This document shows positions 34,430 to 55,805 of a DNA stretch of 64,000 bases, piece by piece. Origin of the DNA: Lytechinus pictus. Lineage: Eukaryota > Echinodermata > Echinoidea > Temnopleuroida > Toxopneustidae. Every line of letters starts with the position of its first letter. Position 1 is the first letter of the stretch. Under the pieces are notes generated by a model, which did no database searches, was not told the origin of the DNA, and saw nothing but the letters and a program-made list of their open reading frames with translations. The position numbers were made by a program, and so were the translations under genes. Location of the stretch: positions 28,136,317 through 28,200,316 of the forward strand of contig NC_087261.1 in NCBI RefSeq assembly GCF_037042905.1, read 5' to 3'.

Positions 34430-36793
34430 GTGTCAGTGGAGTTTGCGATGACCCGGGGGAACCTTTGCACGGTAGCCGGGCGCTCTTGGCCTGTGACCAA
34501 ACCGGTGCGCAAGGTGACGTCATCTTCGTCGCGGGTTGTTTGACAGGGACCTGAGAAGCGGGGGTGCTGGGGGTGCTGAAGCACCCCCATACATTTTCCT
34601 GGGGGTGCTGCGTGTATTATTTTCCATAGGCAGCACCCCCACGAAATCAGGTTCCCTTTGTATTTTTTTTTTATATATGTTATGATGTACATAATTATCA
34701 CATCCGACAATCGCAAATCATTTACATACTTTTTCACATATTCCAATAACAGACGTGGTCGCGCGTGATACGTGATAACCATAGTTTACTACTCGATAGC
34801 AGGGAGGGACACGGTGTGGTTGGACTTGAAACTTCTAGGTTTTATGTCGAATCAAGTGTGTGCGCGCCCGACCGCCCGTGTTTTGTATAAACAATTACAA
34901 GTCAGATAATAGAAATCAAATTTCAGTCTTTTTTGCCCTGCCCCATGGCCCTTGGAAGCGGGGGTGCTGGGGGTGAAGCACCTCCAAAATTTGGGGATGC
35001 TGCATGTGTTATTTTCTGGAAATCTAGTGGTAAGTTGATAAATGACAGAAATGTAATGAAAATGAACGACGTTTTGTAGAACCCCCCCCCTCCCCCACTT
35101 CAGAATTATCCGACACAGTACTTAAAAAAGTATTTAAATTCACCCTTTTTAAAGATCGGAATATCAAATATTTTCTGCTCGCGCTTCGTGCTCGCATTAT
35201 TGTTTTTTATAATAAAAAATGTATTTACAATGCCCAGATACTATATAGGTCTAACTCTAAACACGCGCACGCATGTTTATTCAGATACGCAGCTTGTTTT
35301 TTGGGCTACTCCGGGCTGAAAATATTTATATCAAATCCAATTTTATGAAAATCTGATAACAAATAGTTCAATTATTTAATTCTAAAGTTTAGCAATATTT
35401 TATGAAAATGGTGATATGCATGTCGTCATGAATATTTAACATGTGGGTTGACATGTGCGGAAATTTGTCCCCAAAGGTAGGGGGACCAGGGCCTGGAAAA
35501 TTTGACAAGCAAAAAAAAAAGAAAAAATAAGTTTTTCACCCAAAATGTAAGATCATTTAGTCCAAAAGGTATTATTTCGATTGTGAAGTGATGTATTTTT
35601 CTCCATGAAAGACCAACAATAGTAGGGGGACATTTGATATGAATGATATGTCTCCCTTATAATGAAATAAGTTGCAGCAAAAGAATATCTAATATACTAA
35701 ATCAGTTGTCAATTCAACTGTTTTTGGTTTTTGAAGGGAAAATATTAAATAAACCTAATTTTATATAATAAAATACAAAAGAACAAGTGGGGATATGACA
35801 TCATCAGTTTGCTCATTGAATATTAATGAAGACATGCTTAAAACTGTTTCACCGGAATAATGCTAGTCTTTAAAATGCAATAACTTTGATATTCTTTGTC
35901 GGATTTATATCAAACCTTTATTCTTATGTTCGTCTAATTTTTCTTTATCTGTTCAAACCATATTACATTCAGTGTGGAGTTTCAGATCAGAATATCAAAA
36001 AATTTCTGCTCGCGCTTCGCGCTCACATTATTAATGTAAGAATATATCCAATTACCCATCATTTTCTTGATTTACAAAACATGAATAGAATGTCCCAATT
36101 ATAGGTCTGAAATCTCAATTATTTTCCGCTCGCGCTTTGCGCTCGCATCAATTGTATAGTTATATGCCTATCCTGTTCATGATTAGAAAAGTGCTTATAT
36201 AAGATGTCCCGTTTTTAGGTCTGAAATCTCATTTTTATTTCCGCTCGCGCTTTGCGCTCGCATCAATTGTATATTTATATACTTATCCTCCTCATTATTA
36301 GAAAAGCGCTTAGAATGTCTCGTTTTTTTTGTCTGAAATCTCAATTTTGTTTCCGCTCGCGCTTCGCGCTCGCATCAATTCTATAGCTATCCTGTTTATG
36401 ATTGCAAAAAGTGCTTAGAATGTCCAGTATTTAGGTCGGAATGTCAAATTTTTCAGCTCGCACTCGCATTATTTGATTGTTGATATATGTATCGTCTTAA
36501 TGGATAACTGCAAACAGTCCTTATAACACTTCCCTTTCGATCAGACCAGAGCGTACTGTATATAAAATATATCTGCTCGCACTGATCACGTTCGCAGTTA
36601 TTATTTGTTACATACGAATCTTGTTCAGGACCACAAACATTGCTTAAAATGTTCAAATTTTCAGGACAAAATACATGAAATTCCCCCCTCCCAAAAAAAG
36701 CTTGCGCTTCGCGCTCTAATTATATATGTATGTAAAATACATAATGTAATTACTTTATAAAAAGAAAGCTAAGAAGTGACTGTCATATATATG

Positions 36794-36840
<47 letters not shown>

Positions 36841-37119
36841 ATATATATATATGTGTGTGTGTGTGGGGGGGGGGTTGGTGGGTGTGTGTGTGGTGCCCTT
36901 AGAGGTGTGTGTGTGTGTAATTATGGAAAACTCAATTGTGTTCCTCCTCCCCCCTCCACCTTTGAGGAGAGATTTCAGCACCCCCACTGAAAAAATCGTT
37001 CCCAGGTCCCTGTTGTTTGATCACATTCGAGTGTGACCGCGGGTTCCGATTAGTCGGAGAAAGTTCGTCGACCTGTCTCGATTCGGGAAGATGGAGCAAC
37101 GAGCTGCCAATCTGTGAAC
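34430..37119 (+). pseudogene. Lectin copy 2, sushi/CCP 1 exon disrupted by a hAT-like element
   Basis: The left part 34430-34543 and right part 37021-37119 together make the 213-base exon of copy 1. The element lies between an 8-base duplicate 'ttgtttga'. Reading into it gives a TGA three codons past the junction. Confidence 0.85.
34544..37012. mobile_element. hAT-like non-autonomous DNA transposon inserted in a sushi exon
   Basis: The ends are CAGGGACCTGAGAA and, inverted, CAGGGACCTGGGAA; the flanking 8-base target duplication is ttgtttga (34536-34543 and 37013-37020). An 8-base duplication and CAGGG-type ends fit the hAT superfamily. The interior is composite: a nested second GGAAGCGGGGGTGCTGGGGG end-like copy near 34950, dispersed repeats at 35310-35960, an array of 'gctcgcgcttcgcgctcgc' motifs about every 100-120 bases (36000-36480), and an AT/GT tract at 36787-36880. 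No transposase frame was seen. Confidence 0.85.
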
Positions 37120-37246
37120 GTTAGTATTGTAAATCAAGGGTGGTAGCATGTTATAACTTGGAAAGGTGGAAAGACCTCCTAACGGATGTAATTTTCTTAG
37201 TTTAAAAAAGGGGATGTTATTCAATTTCTGCTTTCTTGCTGTTTTT

Positions 37247-38198
37247 GTCTCACCTGCATAGCAGAGTGAGACTATAGGCGCCGCTTTTCCGACGGCGACG
37301 GCGGCGGCGGCGTCAACACCAAATCTTAACCTGAGGTTAAGTTTTTGAAATGACAGCATAACTTAGAAAGTATATGGACCTAGTTCATGAAACTTGGCCA
37401 TAAGGTTAATCAAGTATTACTGAACATCCTGCCTGAGTTTCATGTCACATGACCAAGGTAAAAGGTCATTTAGGGTCAATGAACTTAGACCATGTTGGGG
37501 GAATCAACATCAAAATCTTAACCTAAGGTTAAGTTTTTGAAATTTCATCATAACTTAGAAAATATATGGACCTAGTTCATGAAACTTATACATAAGGTTA
37601 ATCAAGTATCACTGAACATCCTGCTTGAGTTTCACATCACATGACCAAGGTCAAAGGTCATTTAGGGTCAATGAACTTTGGCCGAATTGGGGGTATCTGT
37701 TGAATTACCATCATAACTTTGAAAGTTTATGGATCTGATTCATGAAACTTGGACATAATAGTAATCAAGTATTACTGAACATCCTGTGCAAGTTTCAGGT
37801 CACATGATCAAGGTCAAAGGTCATTTAGGGTCAATGAACTTTGGCCAAATTGGGGTATTTGTTGAATTACAGCCATAAATTTGAAAGTGTGTTGGTCTAG
37901 TTCATAAAACTTGGACATAATAGTAATCAAGTATTACTGAACATCCTGTGCGAGTTTCAGGTCACATGATCAAGGTCAAAGGTCATGTAAGGTCAAAGAA
38001 CTTTGGCCACGTTGGGGGTATTTGTTGAATTGCCATCATATCTCTATAAGTGTATTGGTCTAGTTCATAAAACGTGGAAATAAGAGTAACCAAGTATCAC
38101 TGAACATCTTGTGCGAGTTATAGTAGTTTTCAAAATCAGCACTGCTGCTATATTGAATCGCGTGATGCAGGTGAGACGGCCAGAGGCATTCCACTTGT
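37247..38198. mobile_element. Repeat element with GTCTCACCTGCAT ends and tandem core, copy 2 only
   Basis: GTCTCACCTGCAT near the left end is mirrored by ATGCAGGTGAGAC near the right. Between them, about five tandem modules of roughly 140-170 bases carry 'aaggtcaaaggtcat' and 'catgaaacttggacataa'. Copy 1 has no such insert at about 4203. A G/C-rich 'ggcgacggcggcggcgg' patch lies inside the left end. Confidence 0.75.
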
Positions 38199-39100
38199 TC
38201 TTTCTTTTACCATTTCTGAAATAGTTTTCTATCCCTTGAAGATGAAAGGGAAGTTGTCCATGTCTTATTCTGGCACTATCCCTAAAGCAGATATAGTTCT
38301 TGGAATACGGGAAAGCTTCCGGGTCAAACTATAATCCTAATATAATTATGCTTGTTGTCGTCGTAGAATGGTACAAGGAGCTGCATTCCAGTACATATCA
38401 TTTCTGAGAGCTACACTCCTTTAAAAAAAATCTATGATTTTATTTCGACTGGATTTTACTAAGCCAATTGTCAAACTTGACCGGAAAAAGGATATAAGCA
38501 AGACTTCTTCTTCGCGTTGGGTTGGGGGGGGGGGGGGGGGCACACGTGCCCCTCCCTTTTTTGAGAAGCAAAATTAAAATTTGTAATGTAAAAATGCCAT
38601 TCACACAGAGGTGTGCCCTCTCTTTTGAAATTGAAGACCTTTTTTCTTTTCAATTTTGTTTTTGCTTGTCAAATTTTTTCGGGTACGAAATATCCTTTAT
38701 TTGTGGTTGAAAACCTTTCATTATTTATTCTTTTTTGCTTGGCAATTTTTTTTCTGGTATGAAATATGCTTAATTTGTGGTTGAAAACCTTTTTTTTTTT
38801 GCATGTCAAATTTTTTCGGGTCCGAAATATCCTTTATTTATGGTTGCATTTTTTTTGCGTGTCAAAATCCCCCCCCCCCCATTTGGAAAGTCCTGGATCC
38901 ACCCGTGGGTTATAGAAAAATATAAGTTAGCGAGCGAGCAAAGCAACCAAAATCATGAAAGAGGAGGGGTTTTAATTCTTAGATGTAAAAGAGGCTTTAC
39001 GGACACTGTGTATTTTATGAGAATTTTGTCCATTCTTATTCACCAATCCCTTATTAAAATTTTCGGAAATATATATATTTTTTTGTTGTACGATGAAAAA

Positions 39101-39316
39101 TACACTCTTAAAATAGTTGAGCAAAAATTTCCAACTTTTAATCAACCCTGGGCAAAACAAAAATGACTGTCCACTCAACTATGGTTAAAATCTGTCCAAA
39201 TTGGGTAATAAAAACTAATAATTGGGTAATAAATTTGCTCAATTGGGTAATAATTGCCCAGAAAATATATATTTTTTATCAACATTCACTACCCAACACA
39301 GTGGACAGTATGTTGT
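39101..39316. mobile_element. Degraded TACACTCTTAAAA MITE in lectin copy 2
   Basis: The left end is intact; the right inverted repeat seen in copy 1 (TTTTAAGTGTGTA) has been lost. The interior keeps 'gtggacagtatgtt' and gained short 'attgggtaat' repeats. Confidence 0.5.
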
Positions 39317-39447
39317 GAAAACTTTTTGAAATTCAAAGGGAGGGGAGGGGGTGGCCCTTCTGACCCTTTCTGCTGCACGAGCCTGTAATTGTGTTCCCGA
39401 ATTGATATATAATAACTATTCGTTTTATTCTTCTTGAACCCACCCAG

Positions 39448-39621
39448 GAAGGCAATGTCCGGCTTCTCCCCCATCAGAGCATTTTGAGGCCAAGTTTTCG
39501 ATTTTTTACCGCGGTGTGGCGGTGTACCGCTATCCGACCGCTTCGTACGTGGTAGAAGTGGAGGTATTCTCTTATTGCCTTCATAACAACGTCTGGAGCA
39601 TTCCAAATCGTGTTTGTGAAC
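39448..39621 (+). CDS. Lectin copy 2, exon: sushi/CCP 2 with a lost cysteine
   Basis: The open frame is the same length as copy 1. VAVYRY replaces VAVYRC, removing sushi cysteine 2. Other changes include VVEVEVFSY for VIEGDVFAY. Acceptor 'cacccag', donor 'gtaaga'. Confidence 0.75.
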
Positions 39622-40043
39622 GTAAGATATTGTTTGGTACCAACCGAGTAGAGTTCGATTAGCATCACAAAAGTGATTCAGTCAAGAGTTAGGGGTGTGG
39701 TATTGGGTGCGAGAGGGGGTGGGGAGAGCGGGAGAAAGAGAGGGAGAGAGAGAGAAAAAAAAAACCAGAGGGGTAGAAAAGGGAGTATTGGATACGGAAA
39801 GTTATGACGTCGGTCCATGCAATGACGAGTGGCTAGCATTAGTAACAATGGACTCTTAAGAGATGTAGAGGTAAGAGCCTTGCATTTAACAAAAAATATG
39901 ATGTAGTTTAACATGGCAATTAACAATTCATTGCAGCCAATAAGATTAAAGAAAATAATTTAATTTAATATTAGATTAAAACATATGTCGTCATCAATAT
40001 ATTAATCGAGATGTTTACACACTCCATCTTTTCTCTCTTGCAG

Positions 40044-40088
40044 TTTTCAGTACTATGTCCGTGACAACAGAACCGCTTCTTACACCAG
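40044..40088 (+). CDS. Lectin copy 2, exon: Thr/Pro stalk
   Basis: 45 bases, FSTMSVTTEPLLTP, with the same phase and length as copy 1. Confidence 0.65.
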
Positions 40089-40434
40089 GTGAATGTTCAT
40101 TTTACAAATAACAATTTGACTTTAGGCAACGAGATATTTGGATACTTGACTTCGATTAAGTACTTTGTTTGACAAAGGGAAAGAAACTACAATATAGGCC
40201 CTTCATTATCAAATTTTCGTTTCTTGGATGAGCCGCAACTTTGTATAAAAAAGTGATTAAAAAACAAAATAAACTTTATTACGATAGAAATGTTTGCTAC
40301 ACTTTAAACTTGCACTTCATTTGTCCGACTCAATCCTTATAAGTAAATTGCAGACGTAAAAACATTCTCAAATTTCTTTTTGTCATTGATCAATAAGCAA
40401 AAAAAAATTGTTAATTTGCTTTGCTTCTCCTCAG

Positions 40435-41240
40435 ATTGGACGTTCATCGGCATCGTCGGTGCCCTCGGCATCCTCTTGTTCATCGCCATCCTGATCATCA
40501 TCATCCTCGCCGCGGTCAGGAACAACTACCTGAACAGACGCCGGAAGTACATCCGACCGCTGCTCCACGCGACCACAACTAGCCGAAACCGCCGCAGCAT
40601 GGAGAACGCTTACTACTCCATCCGGAAGCCGATGCCATCACCGCCCGAGGAGCGAAGCGGTCACAACGTGGAGCTGAAACAGGTGAAGCGGTTGAGCGAC
40701 GCCGGCGAACATGCAATCTCGGTTGCGCAGCATAGTCTGACGTACGACAAGAGCGAGGCGGCGCTAACTGACGATGATTATTTGGAGCCTATTAGAGTGC
40801 CGTACCACGAGAGTGGAAGAAATTCGCCGCGGTTGTCGAGCGGTGAGTACGTGAATCCGATGAGTCCACGAAGTGAGACTTACGATGAAGTCGATGATGA
40901 CGTCCTTGCTGATGATAAAACGGTTGAAGATGATGACAGGCTTCTCAACAATTACATCATCTTACTCCAGGATGATGACGACAATAGCGAAGCAGGGAAG
41001 AATGTCGACGGTGTTACCGCATCGAAAGAGAACGACGCCGTGAATGAGAAGAACGTTGATTCTAGCGTTGGAAGGGACAATGAAGAAATGAACGAAAAGG
41101 ACAATGCCACGGCTAACGAAATGGACGAGACAACAAATAAAACAGTAACATCCGATACTAGTACTTTACCAACCAACGGATTACAAATGCCAGTACTGGG
41201 TTACTCTAAAGAAGGATTTGGATCGACTGTTGAGTTGTGA
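40435..41240 (+). CDS. Lectin copy 2, last exon: transmembrane helix and tail
   Basis: 806 bases, the same as copy 1, ending TGA at 41238. The helix, stop-transfer basic stretch, YYSI, YDKS, YLEP, YVNP, YDEV, YIIL and the terminal VEL are all present. There is no frameshift despite many point changes. Confidence 0.8.
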
Positions 41241-41310
41241 AATGAATAACCGTTTATGTTAAAATCATTTCTTAAAGGGTATGATATGCTGTCAAATCTA
41301 TATCATTATA

Positions 41311-41893
41311 CAGTGCGTCCCACAAAAAACGAAACCGAAATTTATCGATGATTTATCATAACTTAATCACATATACAATAGACAAATGACCTACCATTGT
41401 AAAGCTTAGAAATTTCATAAAATTAAGAGGTTCTACAGGCTAGCGTTCAAACTCACTTTACACTCCGTTTTGTTGACGATCAGCCATGCATTAAATCTTT
41501 TGTTAACCATGCGATAGCTTCTGTGGGAACCGGTGAAAACACGTTTATTTAATGAAATTATGGAAATACAAGCATTGTTTCGAGGGAACATAACTTTTTT
41601 ACTTCTTGACCATTTTTTTGTGATTAAGGTATCAAATAAAAGAGCAGATATTGAACTTTTTAGGCATGTGGTTTTCTTTTTGAAATTCAGATACCCCCGG
41701 CAAATGAATTTTTGGTATCCTTTCTTCAAATTGTTTTGCTCACTCATGCTTGAATGAGGAATATTCAAAGTAATATCAGGTGAAAGAGAAAATTCTAAGC
41801 TTTACATTGCTAGGTCATTTGTATATTGTATTTGTGTTGAGGTTATGATAAATCATCGCTTAATCTCGGTTTCGTTTTTTCTGGGACGCACTG
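41311..41893. mobile_element. Tc1/mariner-like MITE with about 100-base inverted repeats, copy 2 only
   Basis: TA flanks CAGTGCGTCCCACAAAAA at the left and the inverse of CAGTGCGTCCCAGAAAAA at the right. The inverted repeats continue, with mismatches, through 'gatgatttatcataac' and 'caaatgacctac'. The corresponding site in copy 1 (about 6797) is empty. Confidence 0.8.
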
Positions 41894-41899
41894 TATAGG

Positions 41900-42526
41900 C
41901 CAATTAAGTGTAGAAATTTGAAATCCAATTTATTTGAATATTTTAGAAATGCTTTATAAATTGTTTTCGGCAGTCCCGAATCGTCGGCTCAGCTGATAAA
42001 AAAACTGGCTAACGTGGGGGGGGGGGGGGGTGGGGTCAAGCAAATAAGAATATCTTCAGTACATATTGCCTAGATTATATACTTCTAACTAATGTAGATG
42101 ATATCTGAAGGAACGTATTACTCACACGTTTGTTGTTTTCAAATGTATCAAATTGACATTTTAAAAAACTTATTAATACATTCTTGAGATATCTTAATTA
42201 ATATGCAAGTATATTTATATTTTTGATGAATTATAGTATAAATGCAATACTGTCAAAATAGGTGAATGTGTGTTGATGATTGTTTTTCTATATAGCGCCC
42301 TCTGTAGAGTCATGGTGTAGTGTTGATACACACAACCACAAGTCAATCCTACTACTACTACCACAGTTTAATCACAACCACCACCATTACTGTTTACTCT
42401 CCTTCAGCATCATGGTTGTAATCATAATTACCATCGTTATCATCAGGTATCACCGTAATCATCATAATATTTATTTAAAAAAATCATTATCGTCACAACA
42501 TCGTAGTTATCAGCATAATCATCATT

Positions 42527-42559
<33 letters not shown>

Positions 42560-44490
42560 GTCATCATAATAATCATCATCATTAGCAGCCGTAGCATCAT
42601 CATCTTAATCGTCATCATAATTATCATCATCAGGCATCATTATCATCGGTATTATCATCGTCGTCGTCGTCATCATCGACGTCGTTGTCGTTTCCATCGT
42701 CATGAGTATGATCATCATCATTATCTTCAAGAACACTAATTGCATATGTCATTTTAATGTTCTTTTATTCAGTCATTATAATTTATTTCCACAATGACAT
42801 GATGTTAATTACATGATATAGCTCGTCAAACCTCACCCATTATCATGATGTTATATTTCATCTGTATGGGATCAATGATCAAAGATTTCACAATCAGAAA
42901 TTATCTTCGTTACCTCTACTACCACTACGACCATCATCGCCATCACCACCAACTCCTTCAATATTACCACCATCTTTATTTTCATCAACTTCATTTTTAT
43001 CGTCATCTTTTCAGGATTACCATCATCATCATCATCGTTGTCATTATCATCATAATCATCAGCTTCATAATCACCATGATCATGATCGGCCTCTTATTCA
43101 GCGTCACCACATTCATCCTCGTCAGCGTCACCATCAATATCATCACAGTCATCATCATCCTTCTCGCCATCGTCATCATAAAGTGAAAATTAGCTTTAAT
43201 TAACACCATATTCAACCTTCATACAATGCATTGCTAGACATCGTTCATCATGACAATCTAAATCCCGACAGGAAGTGATTCTTAAACAATTAATTACAAT
43301 CATCTACTTGCAATTATTCACTTTACGCTGAGATTCTATGAAATTGGAGAGAGAAAACACACTATTTATTCTTTTAGACATAAATATAGAATTTATTACC
43401 ACAGAGTGACGTACAAGCTCAAATAACGATTGTAATTCTTACTAGTACTGAGCATGCAATGTGTGGGTGAAAATCAGAAAAGGGGCAAACGATTTAACGC
43501 ATTAGAGAGAGGGGGAGGGGGGAGGAGAAAGAGAATATAGAAGAAAGAAGGAAGAAAAAGAGGAGGAAGGAGAAGAAGATGAAGAAGAAAAGAAAGAAGA
43601 AGAGGAGGAAGGAGGAAGAGGAGGTTAGAAAATGGTAGGAGAAGGGGAAGAGATGAAGAAAAGGAAAAAGAAAATACAAGAAGAAAGAGAACGGAGTTTT
43701 AGTAAGATACAAATGAAAATCATACAATTTCTGTACATAATTATTTCAGAACGAACGAATTTTAAACACAAGACTATAGTATTTTTACAACTTATTCGTG
43801 AAAGAAAAAGCATAATAAAATTACATGAACCTTGCATTTTTAAAAACTTCGTGTTATCATGATGTTCGCTTTTACCGGCACAAACGAATCGAAGGTTTTT
43901 TTTTTACTTTCAATTATAGGCCATAAATCACGACATAATCATGCGAGGAACATCACAAAGTAACATGTTTTATTATAGATGATTAAACATTATGTCGAAA
44001 ATAATAAATCAGACATTGCGTAACATTCAAAACAGGAATTAACAAAAGTGTTAATGCCAACTTGTTTATCAACAACAATTTCATCGCGAAGCATTAAGCA
44101 CAAATGAAATCCATTACTAGTACAAAATTTTAACTTACGCATCAATTTTTGGAGTAATATAATTATAGTTCGCCGAAATGTCAGATTAAACAATATCAAA
44201 GTTACGACGAGATACATTTTTAATAATGGTATACACACCCTTTGATATCACTGCAAACATTTTGTTAAATTACCTTACATATTATTTTCATTACATCTGG
44301 AACCATAACAGATACAACAAACAAATATACAATTGAGCGTAACTTTATGAATTACCATTATGGCATTATTTTAAATGTTACACTAAAGTGTTAATATCCA
44401 GCGTTATCTCTTATTGGTTGCCGCTCCGACAAAGAATAAAGCCTGTTTTACGAACACGACATAAAAAAACGTTGGAATACAGTTAATAGC
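41900..44490. repeat. 3' flank of lectin copy 2: low-complexity DNA matching 6830-9550
   Basis: Contains poly-G at 42016-42030, ATC/CAT-rich DNA at about 42410-43180 and a GGA/GAA purine tract at about 43500-43660. The CAT tract is shorter and differently arranged than in copy 1. No genes recognised. Confidence 0.7.
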
Positions 44491-44497
44491 TTCGTGT

Positions 44498-44559
44498 TTA
44501 TTCAAAATAAAGCACTAGTGTACCATATATAGGTCCCTGTGGAACGCCAATCGGTTCGC
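44498..44559 (-). CDS. Exon-like segment ending in stop codon, copy 2 (unidentified; PQG motif)
   Basis: Counterpart of 9561-9622. Acceptor 'ctttcag', peptide EPIGVPQGPIYGTLVLYFE, then TAA overlapping AATAAA. Of the codon differences from copy 1, two are silent and two change residues. Confidence 0.25.
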
Positions 44560-45537
44560 CTGAAAGGTATTGGTAAAAGGTTTAGCAGCATAGTGAGAGA
44601 CCAAATTCATGTACAACCTGAATGTTTTCATTTTCAAACCTTCTTTGTCATATTGCCTACAGTATTCTTTGTAACAGGGTGAAATAAGATGACCTATGGA
44701 TGATGACTGAACTTTTACAAAATTACTGATAGAGGAATTTTGACTTCAGTTAAACTAATTGATGTAGCCTGTTGTGATCAGGGCACATTTATCGAAAGCG
44801 CATTCTTTCCAGTCCCAATCAAACCCCTACTTTGCGTTGCGCATAATTAAAAAAAAAATCACTCAGGAGATAATCTTTACCAGCTGCCAGAAATAACTAA
44901 ATTCTGTAAGAACTTAATGACATTTCTGGACACATATATATTTTACTATTTCACTTTTGATTTTATTCATGAACACATGCCTCTTTCATTTCTCATTTTA
45001 TACTTAAGGTGATTAGAGAATGTAATATGTTTTATATAAAATGCTTGATTGTTTTTATTATCATTACATTGTTTTTATTATCCTTACTTGTTATCAAAGC
45101 TGGCATGTGACCACCCTTCTATCTTCACCCCTCGTCCAGGCGTGAAGTCATGCGCAAGAAAATGAATTTCAAGCTAGTCCAAAGAAATGTAGATATGAGA
45201 ATGGTAAATGATGGTTCTTGGTGGAAGCAGATACTGCAGGACTACGCTAGAAGTTATTGTGTACTTTGTGTTTGGTTAGTGTGTTTTCAGTGGTGCGCAT
45301 GCGTCGAAATCGATTCCCATAATTCTTTGACCTGTTATCATCCGAGCGCTACTAAACAGTATTGCAATTTCCCCCGTAAAAATAATGTCTCAAACCATAT
45401 ATATTTTCTTTCTCAGATCTGTAAAATAAATACTTCATTTATACTGGTCTGGCGTGTTTGATCAAGGTATATTCTTGGATTCCACGGGAAGGTATATTTC
45501 CCGTGGTCGTCGACCACGCCCGAAGCCCCGACATCGC
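44560..45537. other. 3' flank of the FKBP12-type gene
   Basis: Minus-strand AATAAA signals (plus-strand tttatt) occur at 45054-45059 and 45074-45079, about 460-480 bases past the FKBP stop, and may end its transcript. An open frame at 45150-45461 has no family resemblance and is probably 3' UTR read on the wrong strand. Confidence 0.45.

Positions 45538-55805
<10,268 letters not shown>

Larger units (their letters stand above)
31158..41240 (+). pseudogene. C-type lectin / sushi transmembrane receptor, copy 2 (damaged ectodomain, open tail)
   Basis: The exons correspond one to one with copy 1 and have the same lengths: 31158-31442, 32374-32529, 34430-34543 plus 37021-37119 (one exon split by a transposon), 39448-39621, 40044-40088, 40435-41240. 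Three lesions hit the ectodomain. A 2.47 kb hAT-like element puts a stop at 34552-34554. The last lectin-domain cysteine is now Arg (YIRQF). The second sushi-2 cysteine is now Tyr (YRYP). Splice sites are kept and the tail exon is fully open with every tyrosine retained. Because all exons are phase 1 on both sides, skipping the broken exon would restore the frame. It could be a pseudogene or a shortened receptor; the cysteine losses favour decay. Confidence 0.7.

Noticed and set aside
36000..36480. CRISPR-like array (short palindromic repeats at regular spacing)
   Set aside because: Spacers are related to each other, spacing is about 100-120 bases, and it lies inside a eukaryotic DNA transposon.
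45150..45461. 103-residue open frame on the plus strand
   Set aside because: No recognisable motif; overlaps the 3' flank of FKBP on the opposite strand.
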